Shown piece by piece: positions 38,708-48,290 of a DNA stretch of 64,000 bases. Position 1 is the first letter of the stretch, and each line of letters starts with the position of its first letter. The DNA is from Pseudomonas sp. JM0905a (GTDB lineage: Bacteria > Pseudomonadota > Gammaproteobacteria > Pseudomonadales > Pseudomonadaceae), in NCBI RefSeq assembly GCF_014700075.1, contig NZ_JACXBU010000002.1, positions 310,001 through 374,000 of the forward strand. Direction: 5' to 3'. Position numbers and translations under genes: made by a program. Below the pieces are notes generated by a model. That model did not search any database. It saw nothing but the letters and a program-made list of their open reading frames with translations, and was not told the origin of the DNA.

Positions 38708-39727
38708 TCAAATCAGGTTCGGTTCCATCTCCAGCTCTACCCCGAACTTCGCTGCGATGTCCGCCTGGATACGGCGGGCCAGCTCATGGAGCTGGTTCCC
38801 GGTGGCCGAGCCGTAGTTCACCAGCACCAACGCCTGCAGACGGTGCACGCCGGCATCGCCTTCGCGGAAGCCCTTCCAGCCGGCGCGCTCGATCAGCCAG
38901 CCGGCGGCCAGCTTCACCTGCCCGTCCGCCTGGGGATAGGCCATCAGATCGGAATGCTCGCCACGCAGGCGCTGGGCGAGCTCGGCGCTGACCAGCGGGT
39001 TCTTGAAGAAGCTGCCGGCATTGCCCAGCTCGGCGGGGTCGGGCAGCTTTTCGCTACGAATGGCACAAATGGCGCGGCTGACATCACTGGGTGTCGGCGC
39101 GTCGATACCCTCAGCCTGCAGGCGTTGGCGCACCGGACCGTAGTCCAGATGCAGCTGCGCAGCGCGGCTCAGGTTGAAACGCACCCGCAGGATCAGCCAA
39201 CGGCCGGCCTCGCGCTTGAACAGGCTGTCGCGGTAGGCGAACTGGCAGTCCTCAAGCCCAAAATCACGCAGCTCGCCAGTCTCCCGGTCCAGCGCGGTCA
39301 GCCCGGCGAACACGTCCTTCAGCTCGACGCCATAGGCCCCGATATTCTGCATGGGGGCGGCACCCACGGTGCCGGGAATCAGGCTGAGATTCTCCAAGCC
39401 GCCCAGGCCCTGTTCCAGGGTCCAGAGCACCAGCGGATGCCAGGGCTCGCCGGCTTCGGCCTCCAGAAGCACCTTCACACCGTCGTCGGCCAGGACGCGA
39501 ATGCCACGGCTGGCCATGCGCAGCACCAGCGCATCCACATCGCGAGTCAGCAACAGATTGCTGCCACCGCCGATCACCAGCAGCGGAAGAGCGCGCTGTG
39601 CCGCCAGAGCGATGGCTTCACGTACCTCGGCCTCGTCATGGGCCTCGGCGAACAGGCGCGCCTTCACGTCCACGCCGAAGGTGTTGTAGGGCTTGAGGGA
39701 CAGGTTTTCGTGCAGGACCAGACTCAC
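38708..39727 (-). CDS. murB: UDP-N-acetylenolpyruvoylglucosamine reductase MurB
   Basis: MurB reduces UDP-GlcNAc-enolpyruvate to UDP-MurNAc with NADPH and FAD in peptidoglycan precursor synthesis. The 339-aa product is a type I enzyme. Visible features are LKPYNTFGVDVKARLF at the start, the FAD site LLVIGGGSNLLLT, NIGAYGVELKD, and the catalytic Ser in LGNAGSFFKNP. Its ATG overlaps the stop of the phosphatase gene (ATGA). It is the last gene of the minus-strand envelope cluster in this window. Confidence 0.96.
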   Translation of the reverse strand: MSLVLHENLSLKPYNTFGVDVKARLFAEAHDEAEVREAIALAAQRALPLLVIGGGSNLLLTRDVDALVLRMASRGIRVLADDGVKVLLEAEAGEPWHPLVLWTLEQGLGGLENLSLIPGTVGAAPMQNIGAYGVELKDVFAGLTALDRETGELRDFGLEDCQFAYRDSLFKREAGRWLILRVRFNLSRAAQLHLDYGPVRQRLQAEGIDAPTPSDVSRAICAIRSEKLPDPAELGNAGSFFKNPLVSAELAQRLRGEHSDLMAYPQADGQVKLAAGWLIERAGWKGFREGDAGVHRLQALVLVNYGSATGNQLHELARRIQADIAAKFGVELEMEPNLI

Positions 39728-40191
39728 AGGCGCCCCCTGATTTCCAGGATCAGCGCATCGCAGGCCTGCTCCACCAGGTCGAGCACCTGTTCGAAGCCTT
39801 CCTCACCGCCATAGTACGGGTCCGGCACCTCATCCAGCGCCAACTGGTAGCGGCGCAGGAAGAGGTCGAGTTCGGCCGACGAACTGCCGGGACGCAGCCG
39901 GCGCAGGTTGGACAGATTGCTCTCGTCCATCGCCAGGATCAGGTCGAAACGAGCGAAGTCTTCTGCAGCCACTTGCCGTGCGCGCAACTGCGAAAGGTCG
40001 TAGCCGCGACGCTGGGCCGCCACACGGGTACGGGCGTCCGGCGCCTTACCCACGTGCCAGTCGCCGGTGCCGGCGGAGTCCACCTGCACCTGCTCGACCA
40101 GTCCGGCCTCACGCAGTTTGTGCCTGAGAACACCTTCGGCGGTGGGTGACCGGCAGATATTGCCGAGACAAACGAACAGGACGCGCATCAA
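39724..40191 (-). CDS. Low-molecular-weight protein tyrosine phosphatase
   Basis: A 155-aa cytosolic phosphatase with the P-loop Cys8-X5-Arg14 ([17 protein letters not shown]) at the N-terminus and the general-acid Asp in EVPDPYYGG. Such enzymes act on phosphotyrosine proteins, including capsule/Wzc-type kinases in other bacteria; no such kinase is nearby. It overlaps kdsB upstream and murB downstream by 4 bases each, so all three are translationally coupled. The symbol ptpA is sometimes used, but I have left it blank. Confidence 0.93.
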   Translation of the reverse strand: MMRVLFVCLGNICRSPTAEGVLRHKLREAGLVEQVQVDSAGTGDWHVGKAPDARTRVAAQRRGYDLSQLRARQVAAEDFARFDLILAMDESNLSNLRRLRPGSSSAELDLFLRRYQLALDEVPDPYYGGEEGFEQVLDLVEQACDALILEIRGRL

Positions 40192-40952
40192 GCCCCCAGC
40201 AGGCGCCGGACGCGCTCGAGGTCTTCCGGGGTATCGACGCCAGCGGGTGGCGCTTCCAGGGCATCAGCCACGTGGATACGCACGCCGTGCCAGAGCGCTC
40301 GCAGCTGCTCCAGGCATTCGGTGTTTTCCAGCCAGCACGGCCCCCAGGCAACGAAGTCGTGGAGGAAGCCCGCGCGGTAGGCGTAGATACCGATATGACG
40401 GCGATAAGGCACGTCTGCCGGCAGCTGGTCACGGTTGACCGCGAAGGCATCGCGGGCCCAGGGCAACGGTGCACGGCTGAAGGTCAGTGCCAGGCCATTG
40501 AGGTCAGCGACCACCTTCACCACGTTGGGATTGAACAGCGCCTGCACATCCTCGATTGGCTCGGCCAGGGTGGCGATGCCGGCTTCCGGGTGAGCGGCGA
40601 GGTTGGCGGCCACTTGATCGATGATGGCCGGCGGGATCAGCGGCTCGTCACCCTGCACGTTGACCACGATGGCGTCGCTGGCCAAGCCGAGCTGGCTGGC
40701 CACTTCGGCCAGACGATCAGTGCCGGAATTGTGGTCCACGCGGGTCAGCAGCACCTCGGCGCCAAAGGCAGCGCAGGCTTCGACGATGCGCGCATCGTCG
40801 GTGGCCACCACAACGCGCTGGGCGGCACTGCGCCGCGCCTGCTCCCACACATGCTGGACCATCGGCTTGCCGGCGATGTCCTGCAGCGGCTTGCCGGGCA
40901 GGCGGGTCGAAGCGTAGCGGGCAGGAATGACGACAGTAAAAGCCTGGGTCAT
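40188..40952 (-). CDS. kdsB: 3-deoxy-manno-octulosonate cytidylyltransferase KdsB
   Basis: KdsB activates Kdo as CMP-Kdo for the lipopolysaccharide inner core. The 254-aa protein has the nucleotidyltransferase start [17 protein letters not shown], then [18 protein letters not shown], and the Mg-binding [11 protein letters not shown]. It overlaps the small zinc-ribbon gene upstream and the phosphatase gene downstream by 4 bases each. Confidence 0.96.
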   Translation of the reverse strand: MTQAFTVVIPARYASTRLPGKPLQDIAGKPMVQHVWEQARRSAAQRVVVATDDARIVEACAAFGAEVLLTRVDHNSGTDRLAEVASQLGLASDAIVVNVQGDEPLIPPAIIDQVAANLAAHPEAGIATLAEPIEDVQALFNPNVVKVVADLNGLALTFSRAPLPWARDAFAVNRDQLPADVPYRRHIGIYAYRAGFLHDFVAWGPCWLENTECLEQLRALWHGVRIHVADALEAPPAGVDTPEDLERVRRLLGA

Positions 40953-41134
40953 TTGTCCAGCCGCTCGTCAACATTCAGGGTGCGGGCTTCACCTTCCAGC
41001 ATCACCGGGATGCCATCGCGCACCGGGAAAGCCAGGGCATCGGCCTTGCAGATGAGCTCGCTCTTGTCGTCGGCCAGCTTCAGCGGGCCCTTGCACAGGG
41101 GGCAGGCGAGGATATCGAGGAGTTTCGGGTCCAT
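40949..41134 (-). CDS. Trm112/YcaR-family small zinc-ribbon-like protein
   Basis: A 61-aa protein of the UPF0434/YcaR type: [18 protein letters not shown] at the start, with Cys11 and Cys14 as one half of a zinc-ribbon and Cys29 in [20 protein letters not shown]. The fourth Cys of a standard ribbon is not present. YcaR is found between lpxK and kdsB in many proteobacteria, as here, but has no assigned function. The ATG at 41134 is preferred over an in-frame start at 41161 because the family begins at MDPKLL. It overlaps kdsB by 4 bases. Confidence 0.9.
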   Translation of the reverse strand: MDPKLLDILACPLCKGPLKLADDKSELICKADALAFPVRDGIPVMLEGEARTLNVDERLDK

Positions 41135-41173
41135 GAGTGTGTCCTTGAGACGGCAGCCCAAGGGCTACCCGGA

Positions 41174-42178
41174 TTAGAAATGGTTCGGCAGCAGGCGGGC
41201 CAACTGTCCGTCGAACCAGGCGACGAAGGCTGGAGACGGATCGGCATCGACCGCCAGGTACCACCAATCGGCAGCGGCGAAAGCCCGGCACTTCACCGCA
41301 TCCTTCTCGGTCATCAGCAGCGGTAGCGGCGGCGTGAAATCCAGGGCTTCCGGGCTATAGACCGCGTGATCGGCGAAGGGGTGCGGAATCGGGCGCCAGT
41401 TTAGCGCCTCCAGAGTCCTGAAGAAACGCTGGGGGTTGCCGATGCCGGCCACTGCGTGCACGGCCTGGGCCGGAGGGAAATGCTCCAGCCCCACACGCTC
41501 GCCGCTCTTGAGGTTGACCAGTACGCTCGGTCGCAGCTTGAAAGCGAAACCTTCGGTGGAATCGGCGTCGGCGCCATTGCGCAACACCGCATCCACCGAG
41601 GCCAGGCGCTCCGGCGGCTCACGCAGGGGGCCGGCCGGCAGGCAGCGGCGATTGCCGAGCCCACGGGCGGCATCGATGAGCACCAGTTCCAGGTCGCGCA
41701 CCAGGCGGTAATGCTGCAGGCCGTCATCGCTGAGGATCAGGTCCAGCTCTTCCTGCTCCAACAGGGCCTTCACCGCGCGGGAACGGTCCGGATCGATCAT
41801 CAGTGGGACGCCGCTACGCTGGACGATCAGCAAAGGCTCGTCGCCAGCCAGTTCGGCGCCCTGCTCCGCGCGTACCCGCCAGGGCAATTGCGGCGGTTTG
41901 GCGCCATAGCCACGGCTGACCACGCCGACGCGGAGCCCGCGTGCCCGACAGTGTTCGATCAGCCAGAGGATCATCGGTGTCTTGCCAGTGCCGCCAACGG
42001 TGATGTTGCCGACAACGATCAGGGGAACGGGAGGGCGGTAGCTGTTGCCCTGCCCTGCAAGAAAGGTTGCGCGCTTGCGCTGGGCCACCCGGCGATAGAG
42101 CCACTCCAGCGGACCAAGCAGGCCAAGGGCCGGATGGCCCCGGTACCAGGCGTCCAGCAGACGGTCGGAGAAGGCCAT
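41174..42178 (-). CDS. lpxK: Tetraacyldisaccharide 4'-kinase LpxK
   Basis: LpxK phosphorylates the lipid A precursor at the 4' position at the inner membrane. The 334-aa product has the N-terminal membrane-associated helix ([20 protein letters not shown]), the P-loop [17 protein letters not shown], the VSRGYGAK switch-like segment and the DDGLQHYRL motif with the catalytic Asp. It overlaps exbD upstream by one base (TAATG). This is an essential envelope gene. Confidence 0.96.
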   Translation of the reverse strand: MAFSDRLLDAWYRGHPALGLLGPLEWLYRRVAQRKRATFLAGQGNSYRPPVPLIVVGNITVGGTGKTPMILWLIEHCRARGLRVGVVSRGYGAKPPQLPWRVRAEQGAELAGDEPLLIVQRSGVPLMIDPDRSRAVKALLEQEELDLILSDDGLQHYRLVRDLELVLIDAARGLGNRRCLPAGPLREPPERLASVDAVLRNGADADSTEGFAFKLRPSVLVNLKSGERVGLEHFPPAQAVHAVAGIGNPQRFFRTLEALNWRPIPHPFADHAVYSPEALDFTPPLPLLMTEKDAVKCRAFAAADWWYLAVDADPSPAFVAWFDGQLARLLPNHF

Positions 42179-42624
42179 CAGGGCTTCTTGGCCGGTTCGG
42201 ACTCGATGGTGGTCATGCGCAGGTGGCTGAAGCCGAGCTTGCCGGCGGCGTCCATGGCAGTGATCACCGATTGGTGGGTGGTGCGGGCGTCAGCTGTGAT
42301 CACCAGCGGCAGGCTGTTGTCGCCTTCCGACTCGCGCCCCAGGGCCGAGATCAGCGTGGCCAGGTCGCTCTTCACCAGGTTCTGGCCATTGAGCGAATAC
42401 TGGCCATCAGCGGCGATGCTCAGCTCCAGGGTCTTCAGCTGGGTTTCTTCGGGTGGCGTGCCGCTCACCGCTTCAGGCAGCTCGATCTTCAACTGGCTCG
42501 GCTTGCTGAAGGTGGTGGTCACCACGAAGAACAGCAACAGCACGAAGATCACGTCGATCAACGAAGTGAGGTTGAGGAACACCTCTTCGCGGGCGACATT
42601 GCCCGCCCTGCGGCGGAACTTCAC
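42178..42624 (-). CDS. exbD: ExbD/TolR-family biopolymer transport protein
   Basis: A 148-aa inner-membrane protein with one N-terminal transmembrane segment carrying the conserved channel Asp ([18 protein letters not shown]) and a periplasmic domain. With its ExbB partner it should form a proton-motive-force motor. Placement next to lpxK is typical of a second ExbBD pair in Pseudomonas and does not identify the energised partner; no TonB is nearby. The start is GTG at 42624, overlapping the exbB stop as GTGA. Confidence 0.92.
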   Translation of the reverse strand: MKFRRRAGNVAREEVFLNLTSLIDVIFVLLLFFVVTTTFSKPSQLKIELPEAVSGTPPEETQLKTLELSIAADGQYSLNGQNLVKSDLATLISALGRESEGDNSLPLVITADARTTHQSVITAMDAAGKLGFSHLRMTTIESEPAKKP

Positions 42625-43256
42625 GCTTTGGCTTCCTCTGCGAAGTCGACCTCGCGATCACCCTGGACCACTTCCACCAGCTTGATCGCTTCCTGCTCCA
42701 TGGCCACCACCAGCTCATCGACACGGCGCAGCAGGTAGCGGTGGAAGAATACCGCCGGGATGGCCACGATCAGGCCCGCCGCGGTGGTCACCAGGGCCTT
42801 GGCGATACCACCGGCCAGGATCGGCGCGTTGGCCATGCCATTTTCCATGAAGCCACCGAAGATTTCGATCATGCCGAATACCGTGCCCAGCAGGCCGAGC
42901 AACGGCGCCATGGCAGCGATGGTGCCAAGGGCGTTGAGGTAACGCTCCAGCTCATGGATCACGCGGCTGGCGGCTTCCTCGATGCACTCCTTCATGATCT
43001 CGCGACCATGCTTGGAGTTGGCCAGGCCCGCTGCCAGCACTTCGCCCAGCGGCGAAGAGGCGCGCAGCTCCTTGAGCTTCTGGCTGTTGAGTTGCTTGTC
43101 CTTGATCTGACGCCAGACCTGGCCCAGCAGGTGCGGCGGAGAAACCCGGCTGATACGCAGTGTCCACAGGCGTTCAGCGATGATCGCGGTGGCGGCGATG
43201 GAACACAGAATGATCGGCAGCATCATCCAGCCACCGGCTTTGACCAACTCCCACAC
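42621..43256 (-). CDS. exbB: ExbB/TolQ-family proton channel protein
   Basis: A 211-aa protein with three transmembrane segments: WMMLPIILCSIAATAIIAERL, then the pair around ALGTIAAMAPLLGLLGTVFG and ALVTTAAGLIVAIPAVFFHRY, the classic MotA/TolQ/ExbB layout. I set the start at the GTG at 43256 (WELVKAGGWMM follows), which has AGGGGA upstream; an in-frame GTG at 43289 would add 11 residues. It is translationally coupled to exbD. Shared orientation suggests co-expression with lpxK and kdsB. Confidence 0.92.
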   Translation of the reverse strand: MWELVKAGGWMMLPIILCSIAATAIIAERLWTLRISRVSPPHLLGQVWRQIKDKQLNSQKLKELRASSPLGEVLAAGLANSKHGREIMKECIEEAASRVIHELERYLNALGTIAAMAPLLGLLGTVFGMIEIFGGFMENGMANAPILAGGIAKALVTTAAGLIVAIPAVFFHRYLLRRVDELVVAMEQEAIKLVEVVQGDREVDFAEEAKA

Positions 43257-43328
43257 GGTAGGAAATCCCCTTCGGAAAATTGGCGCCACTCTAGCATAGG
43301 GTCAGGCCCTCGCCGACCGCCGCCGTTC

Positions 43329-45554
43329 TCATTTTTCCCTCCAGAACACAGACTTTTCTCGCTCGACTTCCAGCTCGCCAAAAGTGCCAAGACGCAGCAA
43401 CAGGTGGCCCTGCTCCGCCGTGTCGTGGATGTCCGCCGGCAGCGCGCGGATTCGTGATGCGACCAACGGATGCGGATGGCCATAGGCATTCAGATGACCG
43501 CGGGAAATCAGCACCCTTTCCGGTTTCACAGCGCGCAGGAAAGCGGTGCTGGAAGACGTCCGGCTGCCATGGTGCCCGGCCACCAGCCACCGCGCCGCGA
43601 GCGGCTGGCCGCTGGCGATCCAGGCGGCCTCCCCACGAACCCCCAAATCGCCGCTGAGCAGGATGCGCTCGCCGGCGGCTTCGACGGCCAGCACGCAGGA
43701 GCTGTCATTGCTGTCGCCACCCGGCGGCGGCTGCCAGACCAGGAAATCCACGCCGTCCCAGGACCAGGCCGCGCCCGCCGCGCAGGGCTCCGCCTCAAGA
43801 TCTGGCGCAAGGCGTTCGGGCTCGCCGCTGAGTACCGGCCCCACGGTCAATCCGCGTCGAACGGCCAAAGCCCCACCGGCGTGGTCGGAATCGGCATGAC
43901 TGATCAACATCAGGTCGAGCCGGGACACGCCAAGGCCCCGCAGGGTTGGCACCACCACCCGGTCGCCGATATCGAAGTCGCCCCGGCGCGGTCCGGCGTC
44001 ATAGAGCAAAGCGTGTTCGCGAGTGCGCACCAGCACCGAAAGCCCCTGCCCGACATCCAGGACCCGCACCTCCGCCTGGCCAGGCCCAAGGCGTTGCTGC
44101 GGCGGGAAGAGCGCCGGCATCAGCAACGCCAGGCCGAGCGCGCGTAACGGCACGCCAGCCGGCGCTATCAGCAGCAGGACACCCAGCGCGCCCAACAACC
44201 AGGCCCAGACCGGGAGCTGCACGGGAATCCACGCGGGCAGCTGCGTGGAGGTCCAGGCCAGCATCTGGAACAGGAGTTCCAGCGCACCTCCGGCCAGCCA
44301 GAGCAACGCTTCTCCCAGCCAGGGAATGCCCAGCACAGCGGTTCCCAGCAAGGCCGGCGGCAACACCACCAGACTGATCCAGGGCACCGCCACCAGGTTG
44401 GCCAAGGGGCCACTGACGCTGATAGGCAAGGCCAGGGCCAGCAGCAGCGGCGCAAGGCCAAGGCCCATCACCCACTGGGCGCGCCACCAGGTCATCCACC
44501 AGCGCCAGGCACCCAGGCGCCCGGCAAACGCCAGGACCAGCAACGCCACAGCGCCGAAGGACAACCAGAATCCGGGCTGCAGCACTACCAGGGGCTCGGC
44601 CACCAGCACGACGCAGAGCGCGGCCAGCAACGGGGTGAGGAACCCCAGGTGGCGAAAGCGCAGACGCCAAAGCAGGACCACAGCCAACATCACGCAGGCC
44701 CTTCTGACAGGTACGTCGAACCCCGCGAGGATTCCGTAACCAAGTCCACCAATGAAGGCCATAGCGCACGCCCAGGGCAACCAAGGCAAGCGCCTTGGCC
44801 AGAGCCCCAATCGCGCGAGAAGCGCTACAAGGCCGTAGAGCACGCCAGCGAACAGGGTGATGTGCTGCCCGGAGATCACCATCAGGTGCGTGGTACCGGT
44901 GTCTTGCAGCAGGCGCCAGTCCCGATCCTGCAGGCCGGAGCCATCGCCCAGCACCAGCGCGGCGAGCCCGCCGGCCCGGTCCCATGCATCCACCCGGAGC
45001 AGGCGTTGGCGCAACTGGTCACGCCAGGCAACCGGACCGCTGGCCGGTAACAGGCGCTCACCCGCCTTTACCGAGCCGGTCGCACCGATGCGCCTTGCCA
45101 GCAGCCAGGCTTCGAAATCGAAGGTCGCCGGATTAACGAGACCGCGCGGCCGCTTGAGACGGACCGCCAGGCGCCAACGCTCTCCTGCCAGCACGGGCGG
45201 GCCGTCGTGCCACGACAGCCGTAGGCGCTGGGGCAGGTGCGCCCGTAGCGCATGAACATCCTCCAGCTCGAAACGCACCACGCCATCCGCGCTGCTTGGC
45301 AGGCCGACCACCCTCCCCTCCAGCCAGCGGACCTGACCGTCCAGCCGCCGCTCCAGGCGGTCGTCCAACGCCCATTGGGCGCTCAGGCAGGCCCAGCCGA
45401 GCCCGAGCAGGAACAGCCCGGCGCGCCAGGCCCGCGACCCCAACAGAAGCAATCCGAGAATCAGCTGGAGGTAGAGCCACCAGACAGGCGGCAGGATGGG
45501 TATCCAGCGTAATAGAAGAAGGCCGACAGCAAAGGCGGCCAGGCCCGAGACCAT
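43329..45554 (-). CDS. comEC: DNA internalisation competence protein ComEC/Rec2
   Basis: A 741-aa polytopic membrane protein that in competent bacteria forms the channel for single-stranded DNA entry. N-terminal helices and an OB-like DUF4131 region (RLDGQVRWLEGRVVGLP) come first. The Competence domain follows (TTHLMVISGQHITLFAGVLY, MAFIGGLGYGILAGFDVPVR). The C-terminal metallo-beta-lactamase domain has LMLISHADSDHAGG and LVAGHHGSR. The length is normal and nothing is truncated. It is divergent from the DUF2062 gene and precedes exbB by 72 bases. Confidence 0.94.
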   Translation of the reverse strand: MVSGLAAFAVGLLLLRWIPILPPVWWLYLQLILGLLLLGSRAWRAGLFLLGLGWACLSAQWALDDRLERRLDGQVRWLEGRVVGLPSSADGVVRFELEDVHALRAHLPQRLRLSWHDGPPVLAGERWRLAVRLKRPRGLVNPATFDFEAWLLARRIGATGSVKAGERLLPASGPVAWRDQLRQRLLRVDAWDRAGGLAALVLGDGSGLQDRDWRLLQDTGTTHLMVISGQHITLFAGVLYGLVALLARLGLWPRRLPWLPWACAMAFIGGLGYGILAGFDVPVRRACVMLAVVLLWRLRFRHLGFLTPLLAALCVVLVAEPLVVLQPGFWLSFGAVALLVLAFAGRLGAWRWWMTWWRAQWVMGLGLAPLLLALALPISVSGPLANLVAVPWISLVVLPPALLGTAVLGIPWLGEALLWLAGGALELLFQMLAWTSTQLPAWIPVQLPVWAWLLGALGVLLLIAPAGVPLRALGLALLMPALFPPQQRLGPGQAEVRVLDVGQGLSVLVRTREHALLYDAGPRRGDFDIGDRVVVPTLRGLGVSRLDLMLISHADSDHAGGALAVRRGLTVGPVLSGEPERLAPDLEAEPCAAGAAWSWDGVDFLVWQPPPGGDSNDSSCVLAVEAAGERILLSGDLGVRGEAAWIASGQPLAARWLVAGHHGSRTSSSTAFLRAVKPERVLISRGHLNAYGHPHPLVASRIRALPADIHDTAEQGHLLLRLGTFGELEVEREKSVFWREK

Positions 45555-45727
45555 GGATTTCCGACTCCCTTTCCCTGGGACGGGAAGCGCGGCAACGTCC
45601 TATGCCGCCCAGCGCCGGCCGATGCAGCCCGCGCAAATCCCCTTACACTTGCCGACACATACTGACCCGGCGATGTCATTTCCGGGTGTGCATAATACCC
45701 GGCGCTTCCGTCCGCCAGAGACTGCCC

Positions 45728-46255
45728 ATGCCGCGTCGCATCTTCAAACGCTACATGCCGAATCCGGACACCATCAGGGAACACAAGTCCCTGCGTTTTC
45801 TCGGCACCCTGATCCACGATCCGAACCTCTGGCACCTCAATCGCCATTCGGTCGCCCGCGCCATGGCCATGGGCCTATTCGCCGCGTTCGTACCGATTCC
45901 CATGCAGATGCTGCTGGCTGCCGGCCTGGCCATCATGGTGCGCGCCAACCTGCCCATCTCCGTGGGCCTTGTCTGGCTGACCAACCCCATCACCATGCCG
46001 CCCGTCTTCTACTGCACCTACAAGATGGGCGCCTGGATCATGCAGATATCTCCGCGCGCCCTCCCCGATGAACTGACCTGGGAATGGATCACCCAGGAAC
46101 TTTCCACGCTCTGGCAGCCGTTTCTCCTAGGATCATTGGTCTGTGGCATGCTGGTCGGGGCGCTCGCCTACATGCTGACGATGCTCTATTGGCGCTGGTG
46201 GGTCGGCCACAGCTGGCGCAAACGCCAGAAGGCGCGCCGGGAAGTCAGCCGCTGA
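45728..46255 (+). CDS. DUF2062-family membrane protein
   Basis: A 175-aa protein with the DUF2062 layout: a basic N-terminus (MPRRIFKRYMPNPDTIREH), then two hydrophobic segments with the conserved AMAMGLFAAFVPIPMQMLLA and WLTNPITMPPVFYCTYKMG, a third segment near residues 140-160 and a basic tail. Its function is unknown. I chose the ATG at 45728 because the long open frame upstream (from 45296) overlaps comEC and has no family similarity. It is a single gene with its own terminator. Confidence 0.88.
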   Translation: MPRRIFKRYMPNPDTIREHKSLRFLGTLIHDPNLWHLNRHSVARAMAMGLFAAFVPIPMQMLLAAGLAIMVRANLPISVGLVWLTNPITMPPVFYCTYKMGAWIMQISPRALPDELTWEWITQELSTLWQPFLLGSLVCGMLVGALAYMLTMLYWRWWVGHSWRKRQKARREVSR

Positions 46256-46313
46256 GCAAGATCACTGCTGCGCACGGCACACCCTGCCCATCGATGCTTT
46301 CGCGCCAGAACGA

Positions 46314-46340
46314 AAAACGCCGCATCTGATGCGGCGTTTT
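46314..46340. terminator. Bidirectional intrinsic terminator
   Basis: A 12-bp stem (46314-46325 with 46329-46340), AAAACGCCGCAT core, with a 3-base loop. It lies between the plus-strand DUF2062 gene and the minus-strand lolE. Confidence 0.87.
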
Positions 46341-46360
46341 CATTTGCGAAGAGCGGCCCC

Positions 46361-47605
46361 TCACTCGTAGCGCAGGGCTTCGGCTGGCTGGGTCTGGGCC
46401 GCGCGCCAGGCCGGGTAGATAGTGGCCAGGAAACTCAGGACCAGCGCTGCCGAGCAGATCAGCACCACGTCACTCACTTGCAGTTCGGAGGGCAGGTAAC
46501 TGACGAAGTAGACGTCGGAACTGAAGATCTGCCGTCCGCTGGCGCGCTCCAGAGCGGCGATCCACTGGCTGACGTTGAGCGCAGTGATGATGCCCAGCAC
46601 GGTACCGATCAAGGTGCCGACGAAGCCGATCACGCTGCCCTGCACCATGAACACCGCCATGATCTGCCTGGGAGTTGCGCCAAGGGTGCGGAGAATCGCG
46701 ATATCCGCGCGCTTGTCAGCGACCACCATGATCAGAGTGGCGATGATGTTGAACGCGGCCACGGCCACGATCAGCAGCAGAAGAAGTCCAATCATGGTCT
46801 TCTCCATCTTCATGGCGCTGAACAGGCTGCCCTGGGTGTGGGTCCAGTCATCGGCGCGATAGCCCTGCCCCAGCTCGGCGACGATCTGCTTCGACACTTC
46901 AGGCGCCAGGAACAGGTCCTTCAGTGCGATGCGCACGCTCTGCACCTGGCCTTCCGGCAGACGCTGGATGACAGAGGCATCGGCGACGTTGATCAGCGCC
47001 AGGGTGCTATCCAGCTCGGCGCCGACCTTGAATACGCCAACCACGTTGAAGCGCTGCATGCGCGGGGTAATGCCGCCCGGCGCGCTACTCACCTCGGGGA
47101 CGATCAGGGTCAGTTTGTCGCCGACGTTGAGGCGGAAGCGCCGCGCGGTGATCTCGCCGATGACGATGCCGGACTCTCCCGGCTTTAGCGCATCCAGGTC
47201 ACCCTGCACCATGTGCTTGCCGATGATGGACACCTTGGTTTCTTCCCGGGGATCGATGCCGTTGATCTGCACCGGCTGCATCAGGCCCTTGAACGAGAGC
47301 ATGCCCTCCAGCTCGGCAAAGGGCACCGCCCCGACCACTTCCGGGTGCTTCATCGCGGCGTCAGCCACACGGCGCCAGTCATCCAGGGGCTGATCGGCGC
47401 TCAGGGTGGCGTGGGATACCATGCCGAGAATGCGCGAGCGCATTTCCTTCTGGAAACCGTTCATCACCGAGAGCACGACGATCATGGCCAGCACGCCGAG
47501 CGCCAGGCCGATCATCGAGGTCAGCGAGATGAACGAGATGTAGTGATTACGGCGCTTGGCGCGCGTGTAGCGCGTGCCGATAAAGATCGGGAGAGGTCTG
47601 AACAT
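46361..47605 (-). CDS. lolE: Lipoprotein-releasing ABC transporter permease (LolE)
   Basis: A 414-aa inner-membrane permease of the LolCDE complex, which extracts lipoproteins and hands them to LolA. The architecture is one N-terminal transmembrane segment ([20 protein letters not shown]), a large periplasmic domain, and three C-terminal segments, ending [16 protein letters not shown]. It is a paralogue of the gene at 48283-49533. I named it LolE because it is the third gene in lolC-lolD-lolE order; the LolC/LolE assignment could be swapped. It starts one base after the lolD stop. Confidence 0.88.
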   Translation of the reverse strand: MFRPLPIFIGTRYTRAKRRNHYISFISLTSMIGLALGVLAMIVVLSVMNGFQKEMRSRILGMVSHATLSADQPLDDWRRVADAAMKHPEVVGAVPFAELEGMLSFKGLMQPVQINGIDPREETKVSIIGKHMVQGDLDALKPGESGIVIGEITARRFRLNVGDKLTLIVPEVSSAPGGITPRMQRFNVVGVFKVGAELDSTLALINVADASVIQRLPEGQVQSVRIALKDLFLAPEVSKQIVAELGQGYRADDWTHTQGSLFSAMKMEKTMIGLLLLLIVAVAAFNIIATLIMVVADKRADIAILRTLGATPRQIMAVFMVQGSVIGFVGTLIGTVLGIITALNVSQWIAALERASGRQIFSSDVYFVSYLPSELQVSDVVLICSAALVLSFLATIYPAWRAAQTQPAEALRYE

Positions 47606-47606
47606 C

Positions 47607-48290
47607 TCAGGCAGCCACCAGTCGGCCTTCTTCCAGGCGCAGCACCCGATCCATCTGGCGGGCCAGCTGCAGGTCATGGGTCACCACCAGGAAGGCGGTC
47701 TGCAGGGAGCGGCTCAGCTCCTGCATCAGCTCCTGGATGCCGTGGGCGGTGTGCTGGTCCAGGTTGCCGGTGGGTTCGTCGAGCAGGACCAGGGCCGGGT
47801 TGTTGACCAGCGCGCGGGCGATGGCCACGCGCTGACGCTCACCACCGGACAGCTCAGCCGGCTTGTGCGACAAGCGATGCCCAAGGCCCACGCGCTCCAG
47901 CAGCGCCGTGGCACGCTGACGCGCTTCACCGATGGCGGTGCGGCCGATCAGCAGCGGCATGCAGACGTTCTCCAGGGCGGTGAACTCCGGCAGCAGGTGG
48001 TGGAACTGGTAGACGAAGCCCAGGGCGCGATTGCGCAGCAGGCCACGCGCGGTCTCGCTGAGGGCGGACAGCTCTTCGCCGGCCAGCCAGACGCTGCCTT
48101 TGCTCGGGGTATCCAGGCCGCCCAGCATGTTCAGCAGGGTGCTCTTGCCGGAGCCGGAGCTACCCACAATGGCCACTCGCTCGCCCGGATTCAGCTCCAG
48201 TTCGACGCCGGCCAACACCTCGACGGATTGCGGACCTTCCTCGTAGCTCTTGCCCAGGTTGCGGCAACTCAGGACTGCCTTGTTACTCAT
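47607..48290 (-). CDS. lolD: Lipoprotein-releasing ABC transporter ATP-binding protein LolD
   Basis: This is the ATPase of LolCDE, 227 aa. The Walker A is [14 protein letters not shown], the signature [15 protein letters not shown], and the Walker [14 protein letters not shown], followed by the switch His in VVTHDLQLA. The ATG at 48290 overlaps the lolC stop by 8 bases; the in-frame upstream extension to 48350 is lolC coding sequence. All three lol genes form a single coupled operon. Confidence 0.95.
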   Translation of the reverse strand: MSNKAVLSCRNLGKSYEEGPQSVEVLAGVELELNPGERVAIVGSSGSGKSTLLNMLGGLDTPSKGSVWLAGEELSALSETARGLLRNRALGFVYQFHHLLPEFTALENVCMPLLIGRTAIGEARQRATALLERVGLGHRLSHKPAELSGGERQRVAIARALVNNPALVLLDEPTGNLDQHTAHGIQELMQELSRSLQTAFLVVTHDLQLARQMDRVLRLEEGRLVAA

